This document shows positions 41,338-52,360 of a stretch of DNA of 64,000 nt, piece by piece. The notes below the pieces were generated by a model. It worked only from the letters and a program-made list of their open reading frames with translations, ran no database searches and was not told the DNA's origin. The stretch comes from an uncultured Rhodospirillales bacterium (GTDB taxonomy: Bacteria > Pseudomonadota > Alphaproteobacteria > Rhodospirillales > JABHCV01). How positions within the stretch are numbered: position 1 is the stretch's first letter; each line of letters begins with the position of its first letter. A program made the position numbers and the translations under genes. The stretch spans positions 21,766 through 85,765 of the forward strand of contig CALKND010000016.1 in NCBI GenBank assembly GCA_938092065.1, written 5' to 3'.

Positions 41338-42840
41338 GTGAACGTTTTTTCAAAACGAATGCTCGTAAGCTATTACAGTTGCATGACATGGTTGACAGCA
41401 GCCCTGTTTGCCTTATTGATGATGGCCTCAGCTGTAGCAAAAGCAGAATCTTTCCCGGGCAGTTTTGCAAATCTAGCTGAAAAACTTCTTCCCGCCGTCG
41501 TTAATATTTCCACTACACAAGTAATTAAGGGACGTAGTGGCCCAACAATGCCCCAGTTGCCACCAGGTTCACCCTTCGAAGAGTTTTTTAGGGAATTTAT
41601 GGATCGTAATCAACAGCAAGGTGAGCCGCGTCGTCAGCGAAATGCGACATCGCTTGGTTCTGGTTTTGTTGTCAACATAGGTAAAAATGGTGATGCTTAT
41701 GTTATTACAAATAATCACGTCATTGAAGGCGCTGATGAAATAACAGTAATTCTGCAGGACAATGATCGTTTAAAAGCAGAATTGGTTGGCAGGGACGAGA
41801 AAACAGATATTGCTGTTCTCAGGGTCAAATCAAACGATAAAATGGTCGCTGTCAGTTTTGGAAATTCAGACGATGCTAGGGTAGGTGACTGGGTCATGGC
41901 TATCGGAAATCCGTTCGGTCTGGGCGGCACGGTGACAGCCGGAATTATTTCTGCTCGTGGTCGGGACATCCAGTCTGGCCCATATGATAACTTTATTCAA
42001 ACAGACGCGTCAATTAATCGGGGCAATTCGGGCGGTCCTCTTTTTGATATGGATGGCAAGGTAATTGGTATCAATTCTGCAATCTATTCACCCAGCGGTG
42101 GCAGTGTTGGGATTGGTTTCTCTATTCCTTCTTCCGGAGCCCAACCTATAATTATGCAACTAATTAAATTCGGTGTTGTCAAACGCGGCTGGCTTGGAGT
42201 TCATATTCAAGTTGTAACTGAAGAAATTGCAGAAACTCTTGGCCTAAAGAAAGCTAGAGGTGCGTTGGTGGCTAGTCTGATTGATGATGGCCCTGCAAAG
42301 AAATCAGGTATCAAGACCGGTGACATAATCCTTGAATTTGACGGTAAGCCTGTTCCTAGAATGCGTAAACTTCCTCGTATTGTTGCCGAAACTGAAGTAG
42401 ACAAACCAGTTAAGGTGTTAGTCTGGCGGAATGGCAGGGAAGTTAATATTGATGTCACTATTGGTGTGCTTGATGAAGCGAAAATGGCTTCTGCCAGCTC
42501 CGGTAAAGAAAAAAAACAGCCTGAAACTAGTGATGAGATGTTTAGCACATTGGGTATGACGCTTGGAGTAGTGACCCCACCTATTCGTGAACGTTTCAAA
42601 CTTGACGCTGCTGCCCGTGGTGTTGTTGTGACAGAAGTTGCGGATGATGGTGTTGCCTTTAAAAAAGGAGTTCGATCTGGTGATTTGATCGTCGAGGTTT
42701 CTCAGCAAGAGGTAACAACGCCTGCTCAGGTTGTCGCTAAAGTTGAAGCCGCTCGTAAAAATGGTGATAAGCGTATTCTTCTGCTCGTAGAGAGCCAGTC
42801 TGGCTTGCGTTTCGTTGCACTTGGCATAATAAAAAAATAA
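41338..42840 (+). CDS. degP: Periplasmic Do-family serine protease (DegP/DegQ-like)
   Basis: Heat-shock-type serine protease and chaperone of the periplasm. A signal peptide with an extended n-region ends near AVAKA (residue 36). The trypsin fold carries the triad H127 (NNHVIE), D157 (EKTDIAV) and S231 (RGNSGGP). Two PDZ domains follow (about 265-365 and 395-500). It is 500 aa. The start is GTG 41338 with AGGAGA upstream. It follows hflKC-DUF2065 and lies before the convergent serB. DegP, DegQ and MucD cannot be told apart reliably here. Confidence 0.93.
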   Translation: MNVFSKRMLVSYYSCMTWLTAALFALLMMASAVAKAESFPGSFANLAEKLLPAVVNISTTQVIKGRSGPTMPQLPPGSPFEEFFREFMDRNQQQGEPRRQRNATSLGSGFVVNIGKNGDAYVITNNHVIEGADEITVILQDNDRLKAELVGRDEKTDIAVLRVKSNDKMVAVSFGNSDDARVGDWVMAIGNPFGLGGTVTAGIISARGRDIQSGPYDNFIQTDASINRGNSGGPLFDMDGKVIGINSAIYSPSGGSVGIGFSIPSSGAQPIIMQLIKFGVVKRGWLGVHIQVVTEEIAETLGLKKARGALVASLIDDGPAKKSGIKTGDIILEFDGKPVPRMRKLPRIVAETEVDKPVKVLVWRNGREVNIDVTIGVLDEAKMASASSGKEKKQPETSDEMFSTLGMTLGVVTPPIRERFKLDAAARGVVVTEVADDGVAFKKGVRSGDLIVEVSQQEVTTPAQVVAKVEAARKNGDKRILLLVESQSGLRFVALGIIKK

Positions 42841-43037
42841 GCATTACTGATGTTGATTTGAGTATAAAATTGCTGGCATGTAGAGAACTTAGGCGCTAAT
42901 CATTCCACTGCTAAAGGCAAGGTGTCTCCGCAGAGTAGGAGACCATTCAAGTCTTTTTAAAAAGAACTGATTGTGAAATACAACAAAGCTAGTTCAATTT
43001 TGTGAATTTTTTTACAAAAAGTCAGTTCAAATAATTT

Positions 43038-43934
43038 TTAAGTGATGAATTCTTCTGCTCGATAGCCCTGTATATATAGCAGGGCAGTAAGATCTCCGTG
43101 ATTGATGCTGACACGCGCTAATTTTGAGACTGCAGGTTTGGCGTGATAAGCAACCCCAATGTCGGCTGCCATGAGCATGGGGAGATCATTGGCCCCGTCG
43201 CCAGCGGCAATAATGTCTATTTCGGCAATGCCATATTCAGCCGCAAAGTTTTTTAGGATTACAAGCTTGGCGTTTTTGTCAATAATTGGCTCCAAAACTT
43301 GTCCTGTTAGTTTAGCGTCATTAATTTCAAAATTGTTGCCTTTGGCCTTATCAAAGCCAATCATGTCACGAACTCGGTCTGTAAAATAGGTGAACCCACC
43401 TGAGATAAGCATGGTTACTGCACCATTTGCCTTCATAGTCTGAACAAGTGCTCTGCCGCCTGGTGTTGGTTCAATTCCTGCCATGGTTTTTTCCAGATTG
43501 TCCTGGGATAGGCCCTCCAAGAGTTTGATTCGTTGCTTCAGCGCGTCGACAAAGCGCAATTCACCATTCATGGCAAGGCGAGTGATAGAGGCTACTTCAT
43601 TCCTGTACCCAGCGAACTCTGCTAGGTCATCTAGCGTCTCGCCTATAATCATGGTCGAGTCCATATCGGCTACTAAAAGTTTTTTTCGGCGGTTTGCGCT
43701 TTTTTGTGCGATGATATCAACTGGCATTCCTTGAAACTTGTGTTGCATGTTTGCCTCTGCGTCTTTTAGGTCCAGCCCACAAAAAGGTATGTCGCAGGCA
43801 ATACCATGAGCTAGCCAGTATGCATCTGCAGTTTCTGCCCCTAGCTCCTTCAGGCAAGAGGTAGCCATTGTCTGAGCCTCATCACTAAGAATGGCTGTGC
43901 GGGGGTTGCAAATCAATGTCAGTATATGGTTCAT
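43038..43934 (-). CDS. serB: Phosphoserine phosphatase SerB
   Basis: Last step of serine synthesis. The HAD motif I is LLVADMDSTMI (nucleophile and acid Asp in D-x-D). Motif II Ser/Thr is in TMLISGGFTYFTDRV, and motif III is the AAGDGANDLPMLMAADIGVAYHAKP region. An N-terminal ACT-like region of about 80 residues is present. It is 298 aa. Its ATG at 43934 is only 22 bases from the divergent miaA start. Confidence 0.95.
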   Translation of the reverse strand: MNHILTLICNPRTAILSDEAQTMATSCLKELGAETADAYWLAHGIACDIPFCGLDLKDAEANMQHKFQGMPVDIIAQKSANRRKKLLVADMDSTMIIGETLDDLAEFAGYRNEVASITRLAMNGELRFVDALKQRIKLLEGLSQDNLEKTMAGIEPTPGGRALVQTMKANGAVTMLISGGFTYFTDRVRDMIGFDKAKGNNFEINDAKLTGQVLEPIIDKNAKLVILKNFAAEYGIAEIDIIAAGDGANDLPMLMAADIGVAYHAKPAVSKLARVSINHGDLTALLYIQGYRAEEFIT

Positions 43935-43956
43935 GATGGCCTTAAAGGAGCAAAAC

Positions 43957-44901
43957 GTGGTTCAAAGAGTTCTCATTATTGCGGGTCCGACGGCTAGTGG
44001 CAAATCTGCATTAGCTATCGCGGTAGCGAAAGAGTTCTCTGGAATCATTATCAACGCTGATTCCATGCAAGTATACAAACAAATGAATGTCTTGACTGCG
44101 CGCCCACCTGCCAAAGATTTGGCCAAAGCTGTGCATCGTTTATACGGTATTCTGAACGTTGATGACCCATGTTCCGTGGGCCGCTGGCTCGATTTGGCAG
44201 TAGTTGAAATTCAAACGGCCTGGCTTGATGGAAAGTTGCCAATTATTGTCGGTGGGACTGGTATGTATTTGAAGGCATTACTTGAAGGTTTGGCTCCGAT
44301 TCCAAAAGTTCCTCTCAAGACACGCACAAAGGCGACGAGTCTCCATAAAAAGCTTGGTGGTGAGGTGTTTCGTCAGGAACTGGCTGTAATTGACCCTGAA
44401 TCTGCCGTAAGGATACCTGCTGGTGATACCCAACGCTTGATCCGAGCCTATGAAGTAGCGGATGCTACTGGTCGGCCCTTAAGTGATTGGCAAAAAGATC
44501 ATCCTAATAAGCCACCACTGGATGCCTTATATGGTGTCATAACATTGCTTCCTGAGCGGGGTATTCTCTACGACGGGGTCAATAAACGTTTTGACTGGAT
44601 GATGGAAAACGGTGCGATGACTGAGGTGCGTACACTTGATAGCTTGTGTCTTGACCCTGCTCTGCCTGCAATGAAAGCGGTAGGTGTGCCAGAATTACGT
44701 GCAACAATTAGAGGTGAGAAAGACCTCAAGACTGCTAAAGACGACGCCAAAAGAGCAACTCGTCAGTTTGCCAAGCGCCAAATGACGTGGTTGCGCAATC
44801 AGCTAGAGACGGACTTACCTTTATTTGCGCAATATTCGGAAAGATTAGACGTGGATATCTTTTCATTTATTGACCAATTTGTGTTGACCAAGGGTTCTTG
44901 A
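43957..44901 (+). CDS. miaA: tRNA dimethylallyltransferase MiaA
   Basis: Adds a dimethylallyl group to A37 of tRNAs reading UNN codons. The P-loop is GPTASGKSALA near residue 9 and the substrate-binding core includes INADSMQVYKQMNVLTARP and VGGTGMYLKALLEGLA. The start is best placed at the GTG 43957: an AAAGGAG box lies 6 bases upstream and MVQRVLIIAGPTASGKS is the normal beginning, giving 314 aa. In-frame starts at 43891-43936 would overlap the divergent serB gene and lack a ribosome site. Confidence 0.93.
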   Translation: MVQRVLIIAGPTASGKSALAIAVAKEFSGIIINADSMQVYKQMNVLTARPPAKDLAKAVHRLYGILNVDDPCSVGRWLDLAVVEIQTAWLDGKLPIIVGGTGMYLKALLEGLAPIPKVPLKTRTKATSLHKKLGGEVFRQELAVIDPESAVRIPAGDTQRLIRAYEVADATGRPLSDWQKDHPNKPPLDALYGVITLLPERGILYDGVNKRFDWMMENGAMTEVRTLDSLCLDPALPAMKAVGVPELRATIRGEKDLKTAKDDAKRATRQFAKRQMTWLRNQLETDLPLFAQYSERLDVDIFSFIDQFVLTKGS

Positions 44902-44926
44902 AAGACTACTTTTATCTACTTACATA
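44898..44926 (+). promoter_or_regulatory. Possible promoter of ilvBNC
   Basis: TTGAAA (44898-44903), which overlaps the miaA stop, is followed after 17 bases by TACATA (44921-44926). The resulting leader of about 95 bases would contain the hairpin at 44976-44993 before the ilvB ATG. Confidence 0.45.
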
Positions 44927-44975
44927 ATCGGAATCGCTAGTAACTCAGTGCGAATCTAAACAGTCAGTATTTCAA

Positions 44976-44993
44976 GGCCGCCCTTTGGCGGCC
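44976..44993 (+). terminator. GC-rich hairpin in the ilvB leader
   Basis: Perfect 7-bp stem GGCCGCC / GGCGGCC with a CTTT loop, 37 bases before the ilvB ATG. It is followed by CTACTTTATT, a weak U tract. It may end miaA transcription or act as a leader hairpin for ilvB; no leader peptide was found, so the role is open. Confidence 0.4.
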
Positions 44994-45029
44994 CTACTTT
45001 ATTGTGGCTATGGAAAAAAGGGTAAAACC

Positions 45030-46793
45030 ATGTCAAAAAACCAATTAAGCGGAGCACAAATACTATTGAAAGCATTGAACGATCAGGGTGTAGATGTAAT
45101 ATTTGGTTATCCCGGTGGCGCTGTCTTGCCGATCTACGATGAGCTTTTTAAGCAGAATAAGATCAAGCATATTCTGGTCCGCCAGGAAGGTGGAGCAGTT
45201 CATGCTGCGGAAGGTTACGCCCGATCTACTGGAAAAGTTGGAGTTGTTCTGGTTACCTCAGGCCCGGGCGCGACAAATGCGGTGACCGGACTGCTGGATG
45301 CCATGATGGACAGCATCCCCCTTGTATGCATCTGTGGCCAAGTGCCAACCCACTTGATAGGCAATGATGCCTTTCAAGAGGCAGATACAACAGGCATCAC
45401 GCGACCATGTACCAAACATAACTATCTTGCAAAGGATATTGATATCCTTGCGCGGCAAATTCACGAAGCTTTCCTTGTTGCTAAAAGCGGACGCCCAGGC
45501 CCGGTTGTTATAGACCTGCCAAAAGATGTGATGATGGCCCAAGGAGATTATATTTCTTCGGCCAAGGTAATTCACAAAAGTTACAGGCCGCAAATAAAAG
45601 GCGACATCAGTAAGATTGAAGAGGCCGTTAAGGTCATTGCTGGTGCAAAAAAACCAATCATCTATGCAGGTGGTGGTGTTATTAATTCGGGCCCTCAGGC
45701 ATCGCAGTTACTTAACCAACTAGTTCAGATGACAGACTTTCCGTGCACGCTGACGCTGATGGGTCTGGGCGCACTGCCAGCGTCTGATAAGCATTTTCTT
45801 GGCATGCTTGGTATGCATGGGACTTATGAAGCAAATATGGCCATGCATGACTGTGATGTCATGTTGTGCGTTGGGGCACGTTTTGATGATAGAGTTACTG
45901 GACGTACTGATGCGTTCTCACCAAACTCAACTAAAATTCATATTGATATTGATCCCTCATCTATCAACAAAACCATTAACGTTGATATAGGTATTGTTGG
46001 CGATGTCGGCCATGTTTTGGAGGATATGATTAAGGTTTGGAAGTCAGGCCAAAACAGGTGCGATGAAAAGTCTATTAAGTCTTGGTGGAAGACTATTAAT
46101 AAATGGCGCGAGCGTAAAAGTTTGAGTTATGACAAAGATGCAACGGTCATCAAGCCACAGTATGCCATTGAACGCCTTTACGAGCTGAGCAAGAAGCACA
46201 ATGAGGTCTACATAACGACAGAGGTTGGACAGCACCAAATGTGGGCGGCCCAGCATTTCCATTTTGAGCACCCTAATCGTTGGATGACCTCGGGAGGGTT
46301 AGGCACAATGGGCTACGGCTTGCCCGCTGCTATAGGAGTACAGCTTGCGCACCCCAAGGCACTTGTTGTTGATATTGCCGGGGAGGCATCAATATTGATG
46401 AATATGCAGGAGATGTCGACCCTAGTGCAGCATAATTTGCCAGTGAAGGTCTTTATCCTTAATAATGAATGTATGGGAATGGTTAAGCAATGGCAGGAGC
46501 TATTACACGGCGGGCGCTGTGCAGAAAGTTATATGCAGGCGTTGCCTGACTTTGTCAAACTGGCGGAAGCCTACGGTGGTGTCGGCTTACGTGCGACCAA
46601 AAAAGAACAACTAGACAGTGTTATTGGCGAAATGATTGCCAGTGACCGCCCTGTGATTGCGGATATTGCTGTAGATCCTAAGGAAAACTGCTTTCCAATG
46701 ATCCCTTCAGGTGCAGCCCATAATGAAATACTGTTTAGCGCTGCAGATAAATTGGGCGCAGAAGTGTCTGAAGATGGTATGGTAATGGTTTAA
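45030..46793 (+). CDS. ilvB: Acetolactate synthase large subunit
   Basis: ThDP-dependent enzyme that makes acetolactate or acetohydroxybutyrate for valine, leucine and isoleucine. The N-terminal domain has IFGYPGGAVLPIYDEL and the catalytic Glu in RQEGGAVHAAEGYAR. A central FAD-binding domain and a C-terminal ThDP domain follow. In the ThDP/Mg motif the expected GDxS reads GEAS, with Glu at residue 452 (codon 46383-46385). The ATG at 45030, with AAGGG 7 bases upstream, gives MSKNQLSGAQILLKAL and 587 aa. ilvN follows after 28 bases. Confidence 0.95.
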   Translation: MSKNQLSGAQILLKALNDQGVDVIFGYPGGAVLPIYDELFKQNKIKHILVRQEGGAVHAAEGYARSTGKVGVVLVTSGPGATNAVTGLLDAMMDSIPLVCICGQVPTHLIGNDAFQEADTTGITRPCTKHNYLAKDIDILARQIHEAFLVAKSGRPGPVVIDLPKDVMMAQGDYISSAKVIHKSYRPQIKGDISKIEEAVKVIAGAKKPIIYAGGGVINSGPQASQLLNQLVQMTDFPCTLTLMGLGALPASDKHFLGMLGMHGTYEANMAMHDCDVMLCVGARFDDRVTGRTDAFSPNSTKIHIDIDPSSINKTINVDIGIVGDVGHVLEDMIKVWKSGQNRCDEKSIKSWWKTINKWRERKSLSYDKDATVIKPQYAIERLYELSKKHNEVYITTEVGQHQMWAAQHFHFEHPNRWMTSGGLGTMGYGLPAAIGVQLAHPKALVVDIAGEASILMNMQEMSTLVQHNLPVKVFILNNECMGMVKQWQELLHGGRCAESYMQALPDFVKLAEAYGGVGLRATKKEQLDSVIGEMIASDRPVIADIAVDPKENCFPMIPSGAAHNEILFSAADKLGAEVSEDGMVMV

Positions 46794-46821
46794 AATTAAC
46801 ACACGAATAATTGAGATTAAG

Positions 46822-47349
46822 ATGGTGACACAAATAGCCGACATAGAAAATGCCCATACCATGTGTGTGCTTGTTGATAACGAGCCGGGTGTACTGGCAC
46901 GTGTTATTGGCCTGTTCGCAGGGCGGGGCTACAATATTGAAAGCCTTACCGTTGCTGAGGTCAATATAGTAGACAATCTCTCACGCATTAACATTGTCAC
47001 TTCGGGCACTCCAATGGTTATAGAGCAGATCAAGGCACAGCTTGAAAGATTAGTGCCAGTACATAGGGTCAGTGACCTTACTGTTGAGGGACCACATGTG
47101 AAACGTGAGGTAGCTTTGGTTAAAGTACACAGTAGCGGTGAAAAAAGAGTTGAATCCCTGCGTATAGCCGATATCTTTCGTGCACGTACTGTTGACAGCA
47201 CCAATGTCTCGTTTGTTTTCGAAATTGTTGGCGATACGGGTAAGCTTGACGCATTTATTAACCTTATGGTGCCCCTAGGATTAATTGATGTATCGCGGAC
47301 TGGTGTTGCGGCCATAGCCCGTGGGGTCACGGTTTTAGAACATGAATAG
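46822..47349 (+). CDS. ilvN: Acetolactate synthase small (regulatory) subunit
   Basis: Regulatory subunit that confers valine feedback inhibition and stability on IlvB. An ACT domain is clear at residues 13-85 (HTMCVLVDNEPGVLARVIGLFAGRGYNIESLTVAEV), followed by the ALS_ss_C domain (about 100-170). It is 175 aa. It sits between ilvB and ilvC, as in most Alphaproteobacteria; the name ilvH is used for the same family in places. Confidence 0.95.
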   Translation: MVTQIADIENAHTMCVLVDNEPGVLARVIGLFAGRGYNIESLTVAEVNIVDNLSRINIVTSGTPMVIEQIKAQLERLVPVHRVSDLTVEGPHVKREVALVKVHSSGEKRVESLRIADIFRARTVDSTNVSFVFEIVGDTGKLDAFINLMVPLGLIDVSRTGVAAIARGVTVLEHE

Positions 47350-47356
47350 AGATTAA

Positions 47357-48413
<1,057 letters not shown>

Positions 48414-48452
48414 CAAGTAATCAATAAACGAAAAGCTTAGAGGCATAATTTG

Positions 48453-48563
48453 ATGAAGAAGTTGGCTGCTAAATTTCAAAATATTTCAGCCTACATATAC
48501 AGAGCTGAATTTCTGCTTGGACTTCTAGATCTGCGTGGGAGCATACGATATATGTGCCCTTGA
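48453..48563 (+). CDS. Candidate leucine leader peptide of leuA
   Basis: A 36-codon frame with AGAGG 9 bases before its ATG, located between ilvC and leuA. Residues 21-27 read LLGLLDL: five leucine codons in seven. A run of codons for the regulated amino acid just upstream of the biosynthetic gene is the mark of a ribosome-mediated attenuator. A hairpin followed by a T-rich stretch lies 40 bases downstream (48604-48636). Codons before the run show no bias. The function is inferred only from position and composition; no family is recognised. Confidence 0.5.
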   Translation: MKKLAAKFQNISAYIYRAEFLLGLLDLRGSIRYMCP

Positions 48564-48603
48564 AATATATGTCTTGCATTTTAACAACCTAATATGTCCG
48601 GCT

Positions 48604-48636
48604 TTCAGAGGAAGCTAACTCTGAATTTATTTGATT
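48604..48636 (+). terminator. Candidate attenuator hairpin before leuA
   Basis: Perfect 7-bp stem TTCAGAG (48604-48610) / CTCTGAA (48619-48625) with an 8-base loop, then a T-rich stretch TTTATTTGATT. The T tract is imperfect. It lies between the leader frame and the preferred leuA start at 48669. A competing pairing with CTGAA in the leader, near the leucine codons, is possible but weak. Confidence 0.4.
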
Positions 48637-48668
48637 GCACATATAAAAAGAGTGAGGATTATGGCCCC

Positions 48669-50222
48669 TTGAGTGACATCGAAACAGACCGAATTATTAT
48701 TTTTGATACTACTTTGCGTGATGGTGAGCAATCTCCGGGTGCTTCCATGAATATGGACGAGAAATTGCGAATAGCAAAAATTCTTGAGGCCATGGGGGTA
48801 GACATCATTGAAGCCGGTTTTCCCATAGCCTCTGATGGAGATTTCGAGGCTGTTAGCGAGATCGCCAAGACGATTAAAAACTCGACGGTTTGCGGGCTGG
48901 CCCGTGCTACCAAGATGGATATAGAACGCTGCGCAGATGCTATCAAGCATGCATCGAGAGGACGGATCCATACCTTCATTTCAACATCTCCTTTGCATAT
49001 GGAGTTCAAATTACAGATGGAGCCAGGGGCTGTTTTAGAAAAGGTTAAAGAAAGTGTCACTCTAGCTCGGAACCTGTGCGGAGATGTGGAATGGTCGGCC
49101 GAAGACGGATCGCGAACGGAACACGATTTCTTGTGCCGCTGTGTAGAAACTGCCATTGATTGCGGTGCGACGACCATAAATATTCCTGATACAGTTGGTT
49201 ACGCCGTTCCTAATGAGTATGCTGATCTGTTCACGATGCTTTTCGACAGGGTGCCCAATGTTGATAAGGCTGTTTTTTCAGTGCATTGTCACAATGATCT
49301 AGGATTAGCTGTTGCCAATTCCCTAGCCGCTGTTCAAGTTGGCGCACGCCAAATAGAGTGTGCGATGAATGGTTTAGGAGAACGAGCTGGAAATGCCGCT
49401 CTTGAAGAAATAACCATGGCCTTAAAAACACGCAGTGACTACATGCCCTTCACAACCAATATAGATACGACGTTGATAACAAAAGCTTCGAAGCTGGTTT
49501 CTACTATTACTGGTTTTAGCATTCAGCCAAATAAGGCTATTGTTGGAGCTAATGCTTTTGCCCATGAATCTGGAATTCATCAAGATGGTATGCTCAAGCA
49601 TGCTAGTACTTATGAAATTATGAGTCCGGAATCAGTGGGTTTAGGTCAGTCGAAGCTAGTTTTGGGCAAGCATTCGGGCAAGCATGCGTTTTCAGTAAAA
49701 CTGAAGGAACTTGGTTATGACTTGGGTGATGATGCCATCAAAAATGCTTTTAAGCGTTTCAAGGATCTGGCTGACTTAAAAAAAGATGTTTTTGACGAGG
49801 ATATTGTTGCGCTGGTCGATGACCAAGTGGTGCGGGTTAACGATCGTCTAAAACTGAAATCTTTGGAAATTAATTGTGGAACAGTGCATTGCCCGCCGAG
49901 GGCTGTGTTGGAGCTTGAAATTGATGGCGACAGCAAAACCTGCGATTCAACTGGTGACGGTCCTGTTGACGCTGCTTTTAATGCAATCAAAGAATTATTC
50001 CCCCACCGGGCTCATTTGCAGCTCTATCAAGTGCATGCGGTGACCGGCGGCACTGATGCTCAGGCTGAGGTAACGGTCCGCTTAGCCGAAGACGGTAAGT
50101 CCGTAAATGGTCAAAGTGCAGACACTGATACTATGGTCGCGTCCGTAAAAGCTTATCTTAATGCAATTAATAAGCTATTGGTGAAGCGTGAAAAAACTGC
50201 CCCTTCTGCGCTTTCCGCCTAG
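48669..50222 (+). CDS. leuA: 2-isopropylmalate synthase LeuA
   Basis: First committed enzyme of leucine synthesis, joining acetyl-CoA and 2-oxoisovalerate. Start motif IIIFDTTLRDGEQSPGASM, metal-binding HxH in SVHCHNDLGLAVANS and a C-terminal LeuA dimer (allosteric) domain from about residue 385 are visible. I place the start at TTG 48669, with GAGG about 11 bases upstream. It gives MSDIETDRIIIFDTTLRDGE, matching other LeuA beginnings, and 517 aa. The ATG at 48594 would add 25 unrelated residues, lacks a ribosome site, and lies across the hairpin. A terminator follows at 50265-50303. Confidence 0.93.
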   Translation: MSDIETDRIIIFDTTLRDGEQSPGASMNMDEKLRIAKILEAMGVDIIEAGFPIASDGDFEAVSEIAKTIKNSTVCGLARATKMDIERCADAIKHASRGRIHTFISTSPLHMEFKLQMEPGAVLEKVKESVTLARNLCGDVEWSAEDGSRTEHDFLCRCVETAIDCGATTINIPDTVGYAVPNEYADLFTMLFDRVPNVDKAVFSVHCHNDLGLAVANSLAAVQVGARQIECAMNGLGERAGNAALEEITMALKTRSDYMPFTTNIDTTLITKASKLVSTITGFSIQPNKAIVGANAFAHESGIHQDGMLKHASTYEIMSPESVGLGQSKLVLGKHSGKHAFSVKLKELGYDLGDDAIKNAFKRFKDLADLKKDVFDEDIVALVDDQVVRVNDRLKLKSLEINCGTVHCPPRAVLELEIDGDSKTCDSTGDGPVDAAFNAIKELFPHRAHLQLYQVHAVTGGTDAQAEVTVRLAEDGKSVNGQSADTDTMVASVKAYLNAINKLLVKREKTAPSALSA

Positions 50223-50264
50223 TAATGCTTGCCATGCTATTTTAAAAGAGATGTAGGGGATTCT

Positions 50265-50303
50265 TCTTGTGGACTGATTTCGCGTAGCCGCAAGATTTTT
50301 TTT
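50265..50303 (+). terminator. Rho-independent terminator after leuA
   Basis: TCTTGTGG (50265-50272) pairs with CCGCAAGA (50288-50295), including one G-T pair, across a 15-base loop, then eight T (50296-50303). It lies 43 bases after the leuA stop and just before mreB. Confidence 0.65.
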
Positions 50304-50312
50304 AAAACATAA

Positions 50313-51368
<1,056 letters not shown>

Positions 51369-51494
51369 AACTTGTGGATTCCTTAAAAGTTCATTTTACT
51401 GGCCCTCTGAAAAGAATATATTAATACTTATTTTATAAAACAAAGTCGCTTTGTAATCTTATTTGTATGGGCAAACATGTTTTAAGGAGCTAAC

Positions 51495-52358
51495 GTGGAG
51501 GATCGTTCACGTTTTACTTATCGTTTTACTACCCCACTTTCTGGGCTGGCCCAACGATTTACCTTTTTGGGATTACTCATCGTAGCGTTTGCCCTAATGC
51601 TTATTGCTAAGGCGGATGTTGCCGTGATGGAGCGGTTGCGCGCCCAAGTTACAGATTCAGTGTCGCCGATAATTGATATTATGTCCCGACCTATATCAAT
51701 TGTTAACGATGCTATTGTTCAGATCAACTCCCTTGCGACGGTCCACGAAAGAAATGAAAATCTACGTCAGGACAAGGAACGCCTTATGCATTGGCAATCA
51801 GTGGCACGCATGCTTGAGGCTGAAAACCAGGCTCTTCGTGCACAACTAAATTATATACCAGGGCCTCAGGCTAGTTACGTCAGCGCTCGGGTTATTGCAG
51901 ATACAGGTGGTGCTTTTGTACACTCAGTGTTACTTAACATCGGCTATCAGCCGGGTGTCGACAAGGGACACGCAGTAGTCACCGGTGAGGGCCTCATTGG
52001 CCGGGTTGAGAGCGTTGGAGGCCGTGCCACACGAGTGTTGTTGATTTCTGACTTAAACTCGCGTATCCCGGTGCTAATTGAAGCGACTAGGACTCGCGCT
52101 ATTTTAGCTGGCAATAACAGCAATCGACCTCGTTTAATTCACTTGGTGCCCGGTGCGACGGTATCGCCGGGTGACCGTATCGTAACATCTGGTCACGGCG
52201 GAGTTTTTCCTGTTGGTCTTCCAGTTGGCTTGGTCGATGCCGTTAATGAAGGTGGTATTTCAGTACTACCCTTTGTGCCGCGCGACCGACTTGAGTACGT
52301 TCGTATTCTGGATTTTGGCCTGAAGGGGATCATTAATGATGACGGTTTGGACAAATAA
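51495..52358 (+). CDS. mreC: Rod shape-determining protein MreC
   Basis: Periplasmic protein anchored by one N-terminal helix (FTFLGLLIVAFALMLIAKADVAV). A coiled coil (about residues 75-115, with NENLRQDKERLMHWQSVARMLEAENQALRAQL) is followed by the beta-barrel tandem core. There VVTGEGLIGRVESVGGRATRVLLISDLNSRIPV is the family's signature. 287 aa. The GTG start has AAGGAG 6 bases upstream. mreD begins 2 bases after the stop. Confidence 0.95.
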   Translation: MEDRSRFTYRFTTPLSGLAQRFTFLGLLIVAFALMLIAKADVAVMERLRAQVTDSVSPIIDIMSRPISIVNDAIVQINSLATVHERNENLRQDKERLMHWQSVARMLEAENQALRAQLNYIPGPQASYVSARVIADTGGAFVHSVLLNIGYQPGVDKGHAVVTGEGLIGRVESVGGRATRVLLISDLNSRIPVLIEATRTRAILAGNNSNRPRLIHLVPGATVSPGDRIVTSGHGGVFPVGLPVGLVDAVNEGGISVLPFVPRDRLEYVRILDFGLKGIINDDGLDK

Positions 52359-52360
52359 TT

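Noticed and set aside
42924..42960. Hairpin GTCTCC/GGAGAC between degP and serB as a terminator
   Set aside because: Only 6 pairs and the T run begins 9 bases after the stem; too weak to call.
44930..44943. 14-base match to the 16S rRNA motif GGAATCGCTAGTAA
   Set aside because: Flanking bases do not match 16S rRNA, and one such match is expected by chance in a window of this size.
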